DNA from: Comamonas avium
Lineage (GTDB): Bacteria > Pseudomonadota > Gammaproteobacteria > Burkholderiales > Burkholderiaceae_C
Assembly (NCBI RefSeq): GCF_014836675.1
Contig: NZ_JACSQK010000010.1
Coordinates: 1 to 64,000, forward strand
Direction of reading: 5' to 3'
Length of the DNA stretch: 64,000 nt
Part shown: piece after piece, positions 1-9,613 of the stretch
Layout: every line of letters starts with the position of its first letter
Position numbering within the stretch: the first letter of the stretch is position 1
Made by a program: the position numbers and the translations under genes
Notes under the pieces: generated by a model
The model's database searches: none
Told to the model about the DNA's origin: nothing
Seen by the model: only the letters and a program-made list of their open reading frames with translations

Positions 1-150
1 CCACGCTTATCGGCTGTATCTTTTTAAAGAAACATCCCAAAAATCTCTTCTTGGAACTTAACCTCGCTGCGATCAGCAAGGACATCAATGATACCACAAT
101 CTTTTACCCTTGAGATAAAAAGGAATTTTCCTCCTTCATCTCACCCAGAA

Positions 151-180
151 AACGAAGAAGCTCTTGCGAGCTTCTTCGTT
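151..180 (-). terminator. Intrinsic terminator downstream of tRNA-Ser
   Basis: A perfect 13-bp stem with a 4-base loop; on the minus strand it is followed by TTTTCT. It lies 5 bases past the encoded CCA of the tRNA and reads in the same direction, so it most likely ends the tRNA-Ser transcript. Bases 1-150 hold nothing I can identify. Confidence 0.8.
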
Positions 181-185
181 GCATC

Positions 186-278
186 TGGCGGAAACGGAGG
201 GATTCGAACCCTCGATGAGGCTCTACACCCCATACTCCCTTAGCAGGGGAGCACCTTCGGCCACTCGGTCACGTTTCC
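186..278 (-). tRNA. tRNA-Ser (anticodon GCU)
   Basis: On the minus strand the sequence begins GGAAACGTGACCGAGTGG and ends with the T-arm GGTTCGAATCC, the acceptor strand and an encoded CCA. The anticodon loop CTGCTAA gives GCU, which reads AGC/AGU serine codons. The long variable arm, about 20 bases, is typical of serine tRNAs. The acceptor stem GGAAACG/CGTTTCC pairs fully. The gene is followed by its own terminator and stands alone, downstream of lysC in the same orientation. Confidence 0.95.
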
Positions 279-332
279 AGAATGACGCTATTGTAAGCAG
301 CTTTTTTGACTACTTTTTGGAAAACGCGAAAA

Positions 333-1598
333 TTATTCGCTTTTGTCCAAACCAAATGCCGTGTGCAGAGAGCGCACAGCCAGCTCCAGGTACTTCTCAT
401 CAATCACAACGGAAGTCTTGATCTCGGAGGTAGAGATCATTTGAATGTTCACGCCTTCCTGACTCAGCGTGCGGAACATCGTCGATGCAACACCGACATG
501 ACTGCGCATACCGATGCCAACAATGCTGACTTTGGCAATATTCTGGTTACCCACAACTTCAGAGGCACCCAACGCTGGAGCAACCTTGTCGCGCAGCAAT
601 TCCAGAGCACGCTGGTAGTCACCCTGATTGACTGTAAAAGAGAAATCAGTCTTTCCATCTTTAGAGATGTTCTGAATGATGACGTCAACTTCAATATTGG
701 CATCAGCCACAGGGCCCAAGATGCCAGCAGCAATGCCAGGGGTGTCGGGCACGCCGAGCACGGAGATCTTGGCTTCGCCACGGTTGAATGCGATGCCAGA
801 AACAACGGCTTTTTCCATTTTCTCGTCTTCCTCAAAAGTAATCAGCGTGCCGGACTTGGCTTCTTCGTCCAAATCGATATCCCAGGGCGTGAAGCTTGAG
901 AGCACCCGCATAGGAACTTTGTACTTGCCAGCAAATTCCACGGAGCGGATCTGCAGCACCTTGGAGCCCAGGCTGGCCATCTCCAGCATTTCTTCAAAAC
1001 TGACCGTCCCCAAGCGCTTGGCAGCAGGCACCACGCGGGGGTCTGTGGTGTAAACACCGTCTACGTCGGTATAGATCAGGCACTCATTGGCCTTCAAGGC
1101 TGCGGCAATTGCCACTGCAGAGGTGTCAGAGCCGCCACGCCCCAGCGTGGTGACATTGCCTTGCGGATCAATACCTTGAAAGCCGGTAATGATGACCACG
1201 CGGCCGGCATCCAGATCGCCACGCACACGGACGTCATCAATCGATTCAATGCGCGCCTTGGTGTAGCTGCTGTCGGTGCGCACAGGCACTTGCCAGCCTG
1301 CGTAGCTGATGGCGTCCATGCCCTCAGACTGCAGTGCAATCGCCAGCAGTGCCGACGATGCCTGCTCGCCCGTAGACGCCAACATGTCCAGCTCACGGTA
1401 GTACGAAGACTTGGCTTGGCTGGGTGCCAATTCACTGGCCAGACCCAGCAGACGATTGGTTTCGCCACTCATGGCGCTGGGTACAACCACCATTTGGTGG
1501 CCTGCCCGAGCCCACTTGGCCACACGCTTGGCAACATTGCGAATGCGCTCTGGAGAGCCCATTGAGGTGCCGCCGTATTTATGAACGATCAGTGCCAT
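333..1598 (-). CDS. lysC: Aspartate kinase
   Basis: Catalyses ATP-dependent phosphorylation of L-aspartate, the first step towards lysine, threonine, methionine and diaminopimelate. The 421-residue protein opens with the kinase motif KYGGTSMGS (residues 7-15), continues through the amino-acid kinase fold with GFQGIDPQGNVTTLGRGGSD, and ends with tandem ACT domains that normally bind feedback inhibitors. The frame stays open 32 codons further upstream, but the family start MALIVHKYGG is at 1598 and I use it. tilS lies 99 bases upstream in the same direction, so the two may be co-transcribed. Length is normal for the monofunctional Burkholderiales enzyme. Confidence 0.95.
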   Translation of the reverse strand: MALIVHKYGGTSMGSPERIRNVAKRVAKWARAGHQMVVVPSAMSGETNRLLGLASELAPSQAKSSYYRELDMLASTGEQASSALLAIALQSEGMDAISYAGWQVPVRTDSSYTKARIESIDDVRVRGDLDAGRVVIITGFQGIDPQGNVTTLGRGGSDTSAVAIAAALKANECLIYTDVDGVYTTDPRVVPAAKRLGTVSFEEMLEMASLGSKVLQIRSVEFAGKYKVPMRVLSSFTPWDIDLDEEAKSGTLITFEEDEKMEKAVVSGIAFNRGEAKISVLGVPDTPGIAAGILGPVADANIEVDVIIQNISKDGKTDFSFTVNQGDYQRALELLRDKVAPALGASEVVGNQNIAKVSIVGIGMRSHVGVASTMFRTLSQEGVNIQMISTSEIKTSVVIDEKYLELAVRSLHTAFGLDKSE

Positions 1599-1697
1599 TG
1601 GATATGTAGGGTGACGAAACTGCTTGCCACGGCGCTGTTGGATGAAACGTGTTTTGGCGCGCCGCCGGTTTTCGTACTCAATGATTGGGACCAAAAC

Positions 1698-2645
1698 TCA
1701 GGGATTGTACCAACCGAGCTTGCCCCCAACCCTTACGGCAAACCCGTAGCCCACCTTGATACGGATTTGGTGGCCTCGCGTATGACAGGCGCTGATTTGC
1801 CGCAGCAGCTCCTGCAACTGTGCGGCCGAGGGCGTGACTTGGTGGTACTGCAGCAACCAATGGCGCAACACATTGGCCTGGCGCTCTTCACTAAGCTGCT
1901 GCAGTGCTTTAATTACAGGCGGTACGCCCACAGACTGCAAATCCAGCTGTGCCAGGTCCTGCAGCAAGCGCTTGGCTTGCGCAGCGTGGGCACTGCTGCG
2001 GGAAAAAGTGTCACGAAACTGGGGGAAGACTTGCTCCAGCATGGGCAGCAATTGCAAGCGAATGCGGTTGCGCGTGTAACTCGGATCGGCATTGGTTGGG
2101 TCTTCCACCCAGGCAATGGCTTGCACTTTTAGCCAAGCACGAATATTCGCTGCATCCACCCCCAGCAATGGGCGATACCAATCCAGCCCCTCTCGCTGCC
2201 AATGTGATGGCATGGCGGCCAGACCAGCGACACCCGCCCCCCGCGACAAAGCCAGCAGCATGGTCTCCACCTGGTCATCAGCATGCTGGGCCAGCGCAAT
2301 ACTCGCCATGGGCTCGGCAAAAGCCTGGCGCGCATGCGCAATCAATGCGCTGTAGCGATGGCGGCGCGCAGCGTCTTCAGGGCTTTGCCCTGCTTGGTGG
2401 CGCGCATCTACATGCACGACCGACAAAGGCACGTGAAGCTGCGCGCACACCGCGCGGCAGTGCGCTTCAAAAGTATCTGCAGCAGCCTGCAGCCCGTGAT
2501 GGACATGAATGGCGTACACCTGACCCGGCCAGCGCCGGGCACAGGCATGCAGTAAGGCGGTGGAATCTGCACCCCCGCTGTAAGCCACCACCAAAGGCAA
2601 TACAGGCGCAAAGGCTTGAATGGAGTGATCAACCGAAACCGTCAT
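1698..2645 (-). CDS. tilS: tRNA(Ile)-lysidine synthase
   Basis: Modifies C34 of the CAU-anticodon tRNA-Ile to lysidine with ATP and lysine, so that it reads AUA. The PP-loop motif SGGADS sits near residues 23-28, followed by the N-type ATP pyrophosphatase fold with HVHHGLQ and HADDQVET. At about 315 residues it is shorter than the E. coli enzyme (about 430) and seems to have a reduced C-terminal part, as in many Burkholderiales. The ATG at 2645 follows a GGAAGGGG purine run; a GTG one codon upstream is the alternative. It probably shares a transcript with lysC. Confidence 0.93.
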   Translation of the reverse strand: MTVSVDHSIQAFAPVLPLVVAYSGGADSTALLHACARRWPGQVYAIHVHHGLQAAADTFEAHCRAVCAQLHVPLSVVHVDARHQAGQSPEDAARRHRYSALIAHARQAFAEPMASIALAQHADDQVETMLLALSRGAGVAGLAAMPSHWQREGLDWYRPLLGVDAANIRAWLKVQAIAWVEDPTNADPSYTRNRIRLQLLPMLEQVFPQFRDTFSRSSAHAAQAKRLLQDLAQLDLQSVGVPPVIKALQQLSEERQANVLRHWLLQYHQVTPSAAQLQELLRQISACHTRGHQIRIKVGYGFAVRVGGKLGWYNP

Positions 2646-2670
2646 CACCCCTTCCGCCTTTCAAACTTAG

Positions 2671-2748
2671 TAGCTATTAACGCTTGCACAGCAATACTTT
2701 CAATATGAAATATATTTAAAAGTCTTTGTACATAAGCGCAAGCAGCTA
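2671..2748 (-). repeat. 77-bp inverted-repeat element, copy A
   Basis: An AT-rich intergenic element of about 78 bp with inverted ends: the left end reads TAGCTATTAACGCTTG and the right end, reversed, reads TAGCTGCTTGCGCTTATG. Read on the minus strand it aligns over its length with the copies near 28.7 and 40.8 kb, including a GAAAGTATT block inside. It lies between tilS and the accA terminator. Confidence 0.75.
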
Positions 2749-2775
2749 TCAATATACAAAAAATCTCTCACATAA

Positions 2776-2803
2776 CAGAAATGGTCCCGCAGGACCATTT
2801 CTG
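2776..2803 (-). terminator. Hairpin downstream of accA
   Basis: A perfect 12-bp inverted repeat (CAGAAATGGTCC, loop CGCA) lies about 38 bases beyond the accA stop. The thymine run after it is poor on both strands, so it may act as a weak terminator or as a 3'-end stabilising hairpin. Confidence 0.55.
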
Positions 2804-2840
2804 TGCTGATACTGCGGCTTGCCAAGCAAACCACAGAGCA

Positions 2841-3812
2841 TTAGCTGACCTTCGTATCGTTGAAACGACCATAGCTTTGCAGACGCTCATAACGACGGTC
2901 TTGCAATTCTTTGGGCTTCAGGTCTGACAGCTGGCGCCATGCATCAGCCAGGGCACGCTTGAGCAGGCTGCCCATATGCTTGTGGTCACGCTGAGCCCCC
3001 CCCACTGGCTCGTTCACAATTTTGTCGACCAAGCCCAGCGCCTTCAGGCGGTGTGCAGTGATGCCCATGGCATCTGCGGCCAGCTCGGCTTTTTCGCCGG
3101 TTTTCCACAAAATGGAAGCACAGCCTTCAGGGCTGATTACGGAGTACACCGAGTATTGCAGCATCAGCACTTGGTCAGCCACCGAAATTGCCAGTGCACC
3201 GCCAGAGCCACCTTCACCGATCACGGTAGTGATGATGGGGGTTTGCAGCTGCGCCATCTCAAAGATGTTGCGACCAATGGCCTCGGACTGGCTGCGTTCT
3301 TCGGCATCAATTCCAGGGAAAGCGCCGGGCGTATCCACAAACGTGAACACAGGCAGCTTGAACTTCTCAGCCGTCTTCATCAGGCGCAGCGCCTTGCGGT
3401 AGCCCTCGGGCTTGGTCATGCCAAAGTTGCGCATTGCACGCTCTTTGGTGTCACGGCCCTTTTGGTGACCAATGATCATGCAAGGCTGGCCGTTAAAACG
3501 CGCCAAGCCACCCACAATGGATTTGTCATCGGCAAAGTGGCGGTCGCCGTGCATCTCGACAAAGTCGGTAAAGCACTCGCGCACATAGTCCAGCGTGTAA
3601 GGGCGCTCAGGATGGCGCGCAATCTTGGTGATCTGCCAGGGGGTCAGATCACTGTAGATGTCCTTGGTGAGCTGGCCGCTCTTTTTGCTCAGTTGGTCGA
3701 TCTCTTCCGAGATGTCCACCGCATTTTCCGTCTGCACATAACGCAGCTCTTCGATTTTGGCTTCGAGCTCAGCAATAGGCTGTTCAAAGTCCAGAAAGGT
3801 TTTTTTCGCCAA
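2841..3812 (-). CDS. accA: Acetyl-CoA carboxylase carboxyltransferase subunit alpha
   Basis: With AccD it forms the carboxyltransferase that moves the carboxyl group from biotin-BCCP to acetyl-CoA, giving malonyl-CoA for fatty-acid synthesis. The protein has about 323 residues, the usual length. It begins with the family helix region ([20 protein letters not shown]) and carries the crotonase-like core with GDRHFADD and [11 protein letters not shown]. The start is TTG at 3812, preceded by GGAG at good spacing; a longer frame runs 48 codons upstream but lacks family similarity. A TTG start may tune down expression. It follows the glycosylase gene by about 50 bases. Confidence 0.95.
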   Translation of the reverse strand: MAKKTFLDFEQPIAELEAKIEELRYVQTENAVDISEEIDQLSKKSGQLTKDIYSDLTPWQITKIARHPERPYTLDYVRECFTDFVEMHGDRHFADDKSIVGGLARFNGQPCMIIGHQKGRDTKERAMRNFGMTKPEGYRKALRLMKTAEKFKLPVFTFVDTPGAFPGIDAEERSQSEAIGRNIFEMAQLQTPIITTVIGEGGSGGALAISVADQVLMLQYSVYSVISPEGCASILWKTGEKAELAADAMGITAHRLKALGLVDKIVNEPVGGAQRDHKHMGSLLKRALADAWRQLSDLKPKELQDRRYERLQSYGRFNDTKVS

Positions 3813-3861
3813 GTTGTTTCTCCTTGTCCCGGCCTGCGCGATGGGGCCTAGAAATTCTTCA

Positions 3862-4515
3862 TCAGGCCTCAAGCTGCGGATCGAGCGAGCGCCAAATATA
3901 CCAAGTTGCCACGGTGCACCAAGGTTTCCAGGCCTCGGCCACTTCTCGGGCTTCACTGCGACTCACAGGATCATCCGAGAAATAGCTCTGGCTAATGCCC
4001 TTGAGCAAGCCCACGTCATCCAGAGGTAAAACGTTGGGCCGCAGCAGATAAAAGATCAGGAACATTTCGGCCGTCCAGCGACCGATGCCACGAATAGCAG
4101 TGAGCTCAGCAATGATGAGTTCATCATCCATCTGCTCCCACTCTTGCACATGCAAGCGGTTTTCCGTGAAGTGCAGTGCCAAGTCCACCAGATAGTCCAC
4201 TTTGCGGGCAGACAAGCCTGCGCCGCGCATGTCGTCGACTTTCAGCAGTAACACATTGGCCGGAGTCATCGCTTGCAGCAAAGCACTGAAACGCTTCCAG
4301 ATGGATGTTGCAGACTTCACTGAAACCTGCTGACCCACAATGGAGCGCGCCAGCGTGATGAACGGATCACCACGTGTTTGCAGCGCCTCCGCACTGAATT
4401 GCGGAATGAGGCGACGCATCACCCGGTCTTTTTTGACCAGATGTTTGCACGCCTCAGCCCAATACACCGGCGCATGCGCTGGTGGCAGGGGTAATTCTTT
4501 GAGAGTGGGTGACAT
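3862..4515 (-). CDS. DNA-3-methyladenine glycosylase, HhH-GPD family
   Basis: A base-excision repair glycosylase of the AlkA/Mag type that removes alkylated purines. The helix-hairpin-helix is visible as [18 protein letters not shown], followed by a Gly/Pro-rich stretch and the catalytic aspartate in LPLDDVGLL. At about 217 residues it matches the small AlkA-like class without the E. coli N-terminal domain. I prefer the ATG at 4515; a GTG five codons upstream is possible and neither has a clear ribosome site. It lies 22 bases after cysS and shares its direction, so it probably rides on the cysS transcript. Confidence 0.88.
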   Translation of the reverse strand: MSPTLKELPLPPAHAPVYWAEACKHLVKKDRVMRRLIPQFSAEALQTRGDPFITLARSIVGQQVSVKSATSIWKRFSALLQAMTPANVLLLKVDDMRGAGLSARKVDYLVDLALHFTENRLHVQEWEQMDDELIIAELTAIRGIGRWTAEMFLIFYLLRPNVLPLDDVGLLKGISQSYFSDDPVSRSEAREVAEAWKPWCTVATWYIWRSLDPQLEA

Positions 4516-4537
4516 CAAAAACACACGCACTCAGTGG

Positions 4538-5917
4538 TTACTGAGCGGCCTCCCACGTTGTTCCTGCAGACGAATCCTTGAGCACAATGCCCTGCTCCAG
4601 CAGCGCCTTGCGAATGCGATCCGCTTGCTCCCAGTTCTTTTCAGCTTTGGCTGTAGCGCGCGCAGCAATCTGCGCCTCGATAGCCGCAGCATCAACGCCT
4701 GCTGCGCCAGCTTGCAAGAATTTTTGCGGATCGTCTTGCAGCAAGCCCAAGCATGCACCCAGCGCTTTGAGCAAGCCAGCCACTGCGGGAGACTGCGTGC
4801 GATTGACTTCACCCGCCAGCTCGAACAGCACAGCCACCGCTTCAGGCGTGCCAAAGTCCTCATCCATGGCGGCCTTAAAGCGCGCAGCATGGGGCTCTGA
4901 CCAATCGATTTGCACTGCCACCGGCGTGACCAAACTCAAGGCTGTATACAGGCGTTTTAACGCATTGCGGGCATCGTCCAGATGCACGTCCGAATAATTG
5001 AGCGGACTGCGGTAATGGCTGCGCACCACAAAGAAACGCACAGTTTCTGCGTCGTATTCCTTGAGAACATCACGGATAGTGAAGAAGTTACCCAAGGACT
5101 TGGACATCTTCTCGTTATCAACATTGATGAAGCCGTTGTGCATCCACGTTTGTGCAAAAGGTTTGCCCGTGGCGCCTTCGCTTTGTGCAATTTCGTTTTC
5201 ATGGTGAGGAAACTGCAAGTCAGCGCCACCACCATGAATATCAAAGCTCTCACCTAGCATCTCGCACCCCATCGCTGAGCACTCGATGTGCCAGCCGGGA
5301 CGGCCTTCGCCAAATGGGCTTTGCCACTTCACGTCTGAAGGCTCCTCGGGCTTGGAGGATTTCCACAGCACAAAGTCAAAGGGGTCGGTCTTGCCGTCTT
5401 GGACAGCAACGCGCTCACCAGCCTGCAACTCATCGAGCGACTTACCTGACAACTTGCCATAGCCAGGAAATTTGCGCACGGCAAAGTTCACATCGCCATT
5501 ACCCGCCTGATAGGCCAGCCCCTTGTCTTGCAAGGTGCCAATCATTTTGAGCATTTGCGGCACATAGTCGGTGGCACGCGGCTCGTGCGTGGGGCGTTCA
5601 ATACCCAGCGCATCGGCATCTTGGTGCAATGCATCGATCATGCGATCCGTCAGGCTACGAATGGTTTCGCCATTTTCAACGGCTCGCTTGATGATCTTGT
5701 CGTCAATATCCGTGATATTGCGCACATACGTCACCCGCATGCCGCTGGCGCGCAGCCAGCGCTGCACCACATCAAAAGCAACCATGGAACGTGCATGGCC
5801 CAGATGGCACAGGTCGTAGACCGTCATACCGCACACATACATACGTACATGTCCAGTTTCCAGCGGCGAAAAAGCCTCCAATGCACGCGACAGCGTGTTG
5901 TAGATACGCAAACTCAT
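4538..5917 (-). CDS. cysS: Cysteinyl-tRNA synthetase
   Basis: Charges tRNA-Cys with cysteine. The 459-residue class I synthetase carries the HIGH-type motif as HLGH (residues 38-41), the zinc-binding cysteines and histidines (CGMTVYD, then [11 protein letters not shown] and FPHHENE) and KMSKS near residue 270. The C-terminal helical domain ends in a short alanine-rich tail. It is the first gene of the minus-strand cysS-glycosylase-accA run and is divergent from the TPR gene at 6111. Confidence 0.96.
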   Translation of the reverse strand: MSLRIYNTLSRALEAFSPLETGHVRMYVCGMTVYDLCHLGHARSMVAFDVVQRWLRASGMRVTYVRNITDIDDKIIKRAVENGETIRSLTDRMIDALHQDADALGIERPTHEPRATDYVPQMLKMIGTLQDKGLAYQAGNGDVNFAVRKFPGYGKLSGKSLDELQAGERVAVQDGKTDPFDFVLWKSSKPEEPSDVKWQSPFGEGRPGWHIECSAMGCEMLGESFDIHGGGADLQFPHHENEIAQSEGATGKPFAQTWMHNGFINVDNEKMSKSLGNFFTIRDVLKEYDAETVRFFVVRSHYRSPLNYSDVHLDDARNALKRLYTALSLVTPVAVQIDWSEPHAARFKAAMDEDFGTPEAVAVLFELAGEVNRTQSPAVAGLLKALGACLGLLQDDPQKFLQAGAAGVDAAAIEAQIAARATAKAEKNWEQADRIRKALLEQGIVLKDSSAGTTWEAAQ

Positions 5918-6110
5918 GGAGTGTCAAAAAACGGAAGATTGGGAGGGAGCGGCAGCACATTGCTTGTGCCACACTGTCTCCTTGCTGTAGCCGGGACAAG
6001 GTCTGTGACAGGGCTGCCAACGCCAAACGTCAACACCCCCTCAGCTACAATCTTGCGCAGTATAAGCCCGCCACGCTGGCAGGTTCCTGTTGCCTCTGGA
6101 AAGCACCTAC

Positions 6111-6638
6111 ATGTCCTCTTACCTCCATCCTCGATCCATGTTGCGCCTGCTGGCTCTGTCTGGTTTTTTGATCGCGGGTGTTGCGCAAGCGGATATGTAC
6201 GACGATGTCGCCGCGTTGGCCAAATCGGGCAAGCCTGCAGAAGCTATTGCAAAGGCTGATCAGTATTTGAGCAACAACCCCAGAGATCCGCAAATGCGTT
6301 TTCTCAAAGGTGTCGCCCAATCTAAAGCAGGCGACTTAGAGGCTGCCACCACCACATTTCAGACCCTGGTTGAGGAATACCCAGAGCTGCCAGAGCCCTA
6401 CAACAACTTGGCTGTGATTTACGCCAGCCAAGGCCAGCTTGACAAGGCACGCGGCGCGCTAGAGATGGCTGTGCGCAACAACCCCAACTACGCTGTCGCG
6501 CATGAGAATCTTGGCGACATCTACGCCCGCTTGGCACATGACTCGTACAACCAGTCTCTCAAGCTCAACGGCAACAACCGCGCACTCAAACTCAAGCTGT
6601 CCACACTGACAGACATGCTGCAACCAGCAGCACGTTGA
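6111..6638 (+). CDS. Exported tetratricopeptide-repeat protein
   Basis: A 175-residue protein with an N-terminal signal peptide (hydrophobic MLRLLALSGFLIAGVAQA, probable cleavage after AQA) and three to four TPR units between residues 30 and 150, for example EPYNNLAVIYASQGQLDKA. TPR repeats bind partner proteins; the client cannot be read from sequence. The ATG at 6111 has GGAAAG seven bases upstream. It starts a plus-strand run with two peptidyl-prolyl isomerases, which suggests a role near periplasmic protein handling, but that is inference from position only. Confidence 0.8.
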   Translation: MSSYLHPRSMLRLLALSGFLIAGVAQADMYDDVAALAKSGKPAEAIAKADQYLSNNPRDPQMRFLKGVAQSKAGDLEAATTTFQTLVEEYPELPEPYNNLAVIYASQGQLDKARGALEMAVRNNPNYAVAHENLGDIYARLAHDSYNQSLKLNGNNRALKLKLSTLTDMLQPAAR

Positions 6639-6739
6639 TTGAACCTATGGCCCCGTGGTGAATCCGACAGGGCATCGGCCTGTGCCAAAGGTCTCTTATT
6701 TTCAAAATTTTGTATTGCACCACCGCAAGGAGCACCGCT

Positions 6740-7324
6740 ATGACGTTGTCCCGCAGAAATCTGACACTTACTTTGGCTGGCATTGTGCTGACCAGCACCT
6801 CTGGCCTAGTAATGGCACAAGATGCAGCCAAACCACGCGTGAAATTCACCACCAATATGGGTGAATTTGTCGTGGAACTTGACCCGGCAAAAGCCCCAAA
6901 AACTGTAGAGAATTTTTTGCAGTATGTGGCCGATAAACACTACGAAGGCACTGTTTTCCACCGCGTGATTGACGGCTTCATGATCCAGGGCGGCGGGTTC
7001 ACTGCCGATATGCAGCAAAAAACCAACCGTGCACCCATTGCTCTGGAAGCCAAGAACGGCCTGAAAAATGACCGCTACACCATTGCCATGGCTCGCACAG
7101 GCAACCCCAATTCAGCAACGTCGCAGTTCTTCATCAATGTAGCCAACAACGACATGCTGAACGCTCCTCAGCCTGATGGCCACGGTTATGCCGTGTTTGG
7201 CAAAGTGGTTCAAGGCCAGGCAGTGATCGACAAAATACGCACAGTACCTACGGGCAACCGTGGCATGCACCAAAATGTGCCCACTTCTGCCATCACCATT
7301 ACTTCAGCTGCACTGATCAAGTAA
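6740..7324 (+). CDS. ppiA: Periplasmic peptidyl-prolyl cis-trans isomerase (cyclophilin)
   Basis: Cyclophilin that accelerates proline isomerisation in exported proteins. The first 26 residues form a signal peptide (basic MTLSRR, hydrophobic core, cleavage near VMA-QDA). The cyclophilin domain follows with [15 protein letters not shown] and the Arg/Phe active-site elements, including ATSQFFINV. The ATG at 6740 has an AAGGAG site seven bases upstream. The next gene, 43 bases downstream, is a cytoplasmic paralogue, so the pair probably arose by duplication and now serves two compartments. Confidence 0.9.
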   Translation: MTLSRRNLTLTLAGIVLTSTSGLVMAQDAAKPRVKFTTNMGEFVVELDPAKAPKTVENFLQYVADKHYEGTVFHRVIDGFMIQGGGFTADMQQKTNRAPIALEAKNGLKNDRYTIAMARTGNPNSATSQFFINVANNDMLNAPQPDGHGYAVFGKVVQGQAVIDKIRTVPTGNRGMHQNVPTSAITITSAALIK

Positions 7325-7367
7325 TGGTCAAGGCGCTTGTTTTATTTCCTTTTCAGAAAGTTTTGCC

Positions 7368-7895
7368 ATGAGCAACCCTCAAGTTGAGCTGCACATCACC
7401 ATCAACGTTGCTGACACCGCCACCCAAGGCGTGATCACCCTTGAGCTGGACGCAAAGAACGCGCCCAAGTCGACCGAAAACTTCCTGAACTACGTCAACA
7501 GCGGCTTCTACAACGGCACTATCTTTCACCGCGTGATCAAGAACTTCATGATCCAAGGTGGCGGTTTCACGGCCGACATGAAGCAAAAGCCCGTGAACGA
7601 CCCCATCGAAAACGAAGCCAAGAACGGTCTGAAGAACGCCAAGTACACCATCGCCATGGCACGTACCAGCGACCCTCACAGCGCTACTGGCCAGTTCTTT
7701 TTGAACACTGTTGATAACGACTTTCTCAATCACACATCACCCACAGCCCAAGGCTGGGGCTACGCTGTGTTCGGCAAGGTTGTCAAAGGCGAAGACATTG
7801 TGGACGCCATCAAAAAGGTGCGTACAACTCGCAAGGGCTTCCATGACGACGTGCCTTTTGATACCGTGATCATCGACAAGGCTGTGGCGATTTAA
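7368..7895 (+). CDS. ppiB: Cytoplasmic peptidyl-prolyl cis-trans isomerase B
   Basis: A cyclophilin of 175 residues without a signal peptide. It keeps the active-site blocks [15 protein letters not shown], the TGQFFLN stretch and GYAVFGKVV. It resembles the preceding gene strongly, including the shared GGGFTADM block, but contains a short insertion around [13 protein letters not shown] that is usual for bacterial PpiB. It probably lies in one transcript with ppiA, lpxH and mtfA; the gap to lpxH is 18 bases. Confidence 0.93.
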   Translation: MSNPQVELHITINVADTATQGVITLELDAKNAPKSTENFLNYVNSGFYNGTIFHRVIKNFMIQGGGFTADMKQKPVNDPIENEAKNGLKNAKYTIAMARTSDPHSATGQFFLNTVDNDFLNHTSPTAQGWGYAVFGKVVKGEDIVDAIKKVRTTRKGFHDDVPFDTVIIDKAVAI

Positions 7896-7913
7896 GCCCG
7901 CAGCCCTCAGGTC

Positions 7914-8711
7914 TTGACTGCCGACCATTTAACGGCCGTGCTGCCTGCGCAGGAGCTAGTGGCTCCTGCGAACTGGCGCACGGCCGAATTTATTTCTGAC
8001 CTGCACCTAGACCCCGCAGAGCCAGGTACGCTAGATGCCTGGCGCAACTACCTGCGCACCACGCAAGCCGATGCGGTGTTCATGCTCGGTGATTTGTTTG
8101 AGGTCTGGGTGGGCGACGACACGCTGGATGAACCTGGCAGCTTTGAAGCCCAAGCGGCAGCCATTTTGAAAGAAGCCAGCCAGCACCGCGCTCTCTTTTT
8201 CATGGTGGGCAACCGTGATTTCTTGGTCGGCGATACATTCTTGCAGCGCTGCGGCATGACGGGCCTGAGCGACCCCACTGTCTTGGTGTTTGGTGAGCGT
8301 CGCATTCTCCTGAGCCACGGCGATGCGCTGTGTCTGGATGATGTGGACTACCAGAAATTTCGTGCCATCAGCCGCTCTGCGCAATGGATGCAGCAAACGC
8401 TGAGCCAGCCATTGGCTGCTCGCCGCGCGCTGGGCAAGGCCATGCGCGCACAAAGCCAACAGCATAAAGACAGCGGTGCTCAATATGCCGACGTTGACAC
8501 CCTCGCCACCCTGCGATGGATGGATGCAACAGACACCGAATGGCTCATCCACGGCCATACACACCGCCCTGCAGACCATGTCCTAGCGCCCAGCAAGCTG
8601 GGTACTGCACGCACGCGCATTGTGCTCAGCGACTGGCACATTGATGGTCACACCCACCGTGCAGAAGTTCTGCGCCTTACGCCGCAAGGCTGGCAGCGCT
8701 TGCCGTTTTGA
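7914..8711 (+). CDS. lpxH: UDP-2,3-diacylglucosamine diphosphatase
   Basis: Hydrolyses UDP-2,3-diacylglucosamine to lipid X and UMP in lipid A synthesis at the inner membrane. Metallophosphoesterase motifs are complete: FISDLHL, GDLFEVWVGDD, GNRDF, LSHGDALC and HGHTHRP. The start is uncertain. The frame opens with TTG at 7914, with GTG alternatives at 7938 and 7959, and about 25 residues precede the conserved FISDLHL. A perfect 9-bp hairpin at 7948-7970 overlaps this N-terminal region. The stop codon overlaps the mtfA start (TGATG), indicating translational coupling. Confidence 0.92.
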   Translation: MTADHLTAVLPAQELVAPANWRTAEFISDLHLDPAEPGTLDAWRNYLRTTQADAVFMLGDLFEVWVGDDTLDEPGSFEAQAAAILKEASQHRALFFMVGNRDFLVGDTFLQRCGMTGLSDPTVLVFGERRILLSHGDALCLDDVDYQKFRAISRSAQWMQQTLSQPLAARRALGKAMRAQSQQHKDSGAQYADVDTLATLRWMDATDTEWLIHGHTHRPADHVLAPSKLGTARTRIVLSDWHIDGHTHRAEVLRLTPQGWQRLPF

Positions 8712-9556
8712 TGCCCATGTGGAAAAAAATCTCTGACTGGCTGTGCCACAGCTTGCCTGGCAGACTAGGGGCACCACCAGAGATTCCAGTCACTCTGTGG
8801 CAATCCACGCTCCAGCAACACGCCTTCTTGCAGCAGCTTGCACCCCAAGAGCTGCTGCAACTGCGCGCACTGTGCGCGCATTTTTTACAGCGCAAACAAT
8901 TTTCTGGTGCCAACGGCCTCGAAATTACCGATGCCATGGCGCTGGCAGTCGCTGCGCAAGCCTGCGTGCTGCTGATTCACTGGGGAACACCACAGCAGGC
9001 ACTGCGCTGGTATGACGACTTTGTCGGCATCATCATTTACCCCAGCGACGTCATTGCGCGCCGCACAGCCATTGATGCTGCAGGCGTGGTCCACCATTAC
9101 AGCGAGGCATTGATGGGAGAAGCCATGGAGCGCGGCCCCGTCACCCTGAGCTGGGCGGCAATTCAACTAGGTGGACACCCTCACTTGGGAGCTGGCAGCA
9201 ATGTGGTCATCCACGAGTTTGCGCACAAGCTGGATATGGCCAATGGCGGAGCAGATGGCTGTCCTCCGCTACCTGCGGGCTTTATGGGCTGCACTTCATC
9301 AGCTCAAGCTCAACGGATGTGGTCAAGCACTTGGCTGGCGGCTTATGAGACTTTTTGTGAGGCCTTGACCAACCACCAGCGCTTTGGGCAGCCAGCTCCT
9401 TGGCTGGATGCCTATGGCGCAACAGATCCTGCAGAGTTTTTTGCAGTGGCATGCGAAGCCTACTGGGTCGCTCCTGCTCAATTTGCCCAAGCCCTTCCAA
9501 CGCTCCCGCCTTTGCTGGATGCCTTGTTTCAGCGGCCTGGCGCGCACCAGATTTAA
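8711..9556 (+). CDS. mtfA: M90-family zinc-dependent peptidase (MtfA-like)
   Basis: A predicted cytosolic zinc peptidase of 281 residues. The metal site is HEFAHKLD (HExxH), with a downstream glutamate in the conserved EFFAVACEAYW stretch. In E. coli MtfA binds the repressor Mlc and so affects glucose PTS expression; whether that partner exists here cannot be seen, and Comamonadaceae generally lack the glucose PTS, so the substrate may differ. Its ATG at 8711 overlaps the lpxH stop by one base. A bidirectional terminator closes the run 15 bases downstream. Confidence 0.87.
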   Translation: MPMWKKISDWLCHSLPGRLGAPPEIPVTLWQSTLQQHAFLQQLAPQELLQLRALCAHFLQRKQFSGANGLEITDAMALAVAAQACVLLIHWGTPQQALRWYDDFVGIIIYPSDVIARRTAIDAAGVVHHYSEALMGEAMERGPVTLSWAAIQLGGHPHLGAGSNVVIHEFAHKLDMANGGADGCPPLPAGFMGCTSSAQAQRMWSSTWLAAYETFCEALTNHQRFGQPAPWLDAYGATDPAEFFAVACEAYWVAPAQFAQALPTLPPLLDALFQRPGAHQI

Positions 9557-9570
9557 AGGCACGCCAATAA

Positions 9571-9596
9571 AAAAAGGCACCACGAGGTGCCTTTTT
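9571..9596. terminator. Bidirectional terminator between mtfA and the YdcH-like gene
   Basis: An 11-bp stem (AAAAAGGCACC) with loop ACGA and A/T runs on both sides. It separates convergent genes and can stop transcription from either direction. Confidence 0.85.
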
Positions 9597-9613
9597 ATCG
9601 GTCTGGAAAATTT

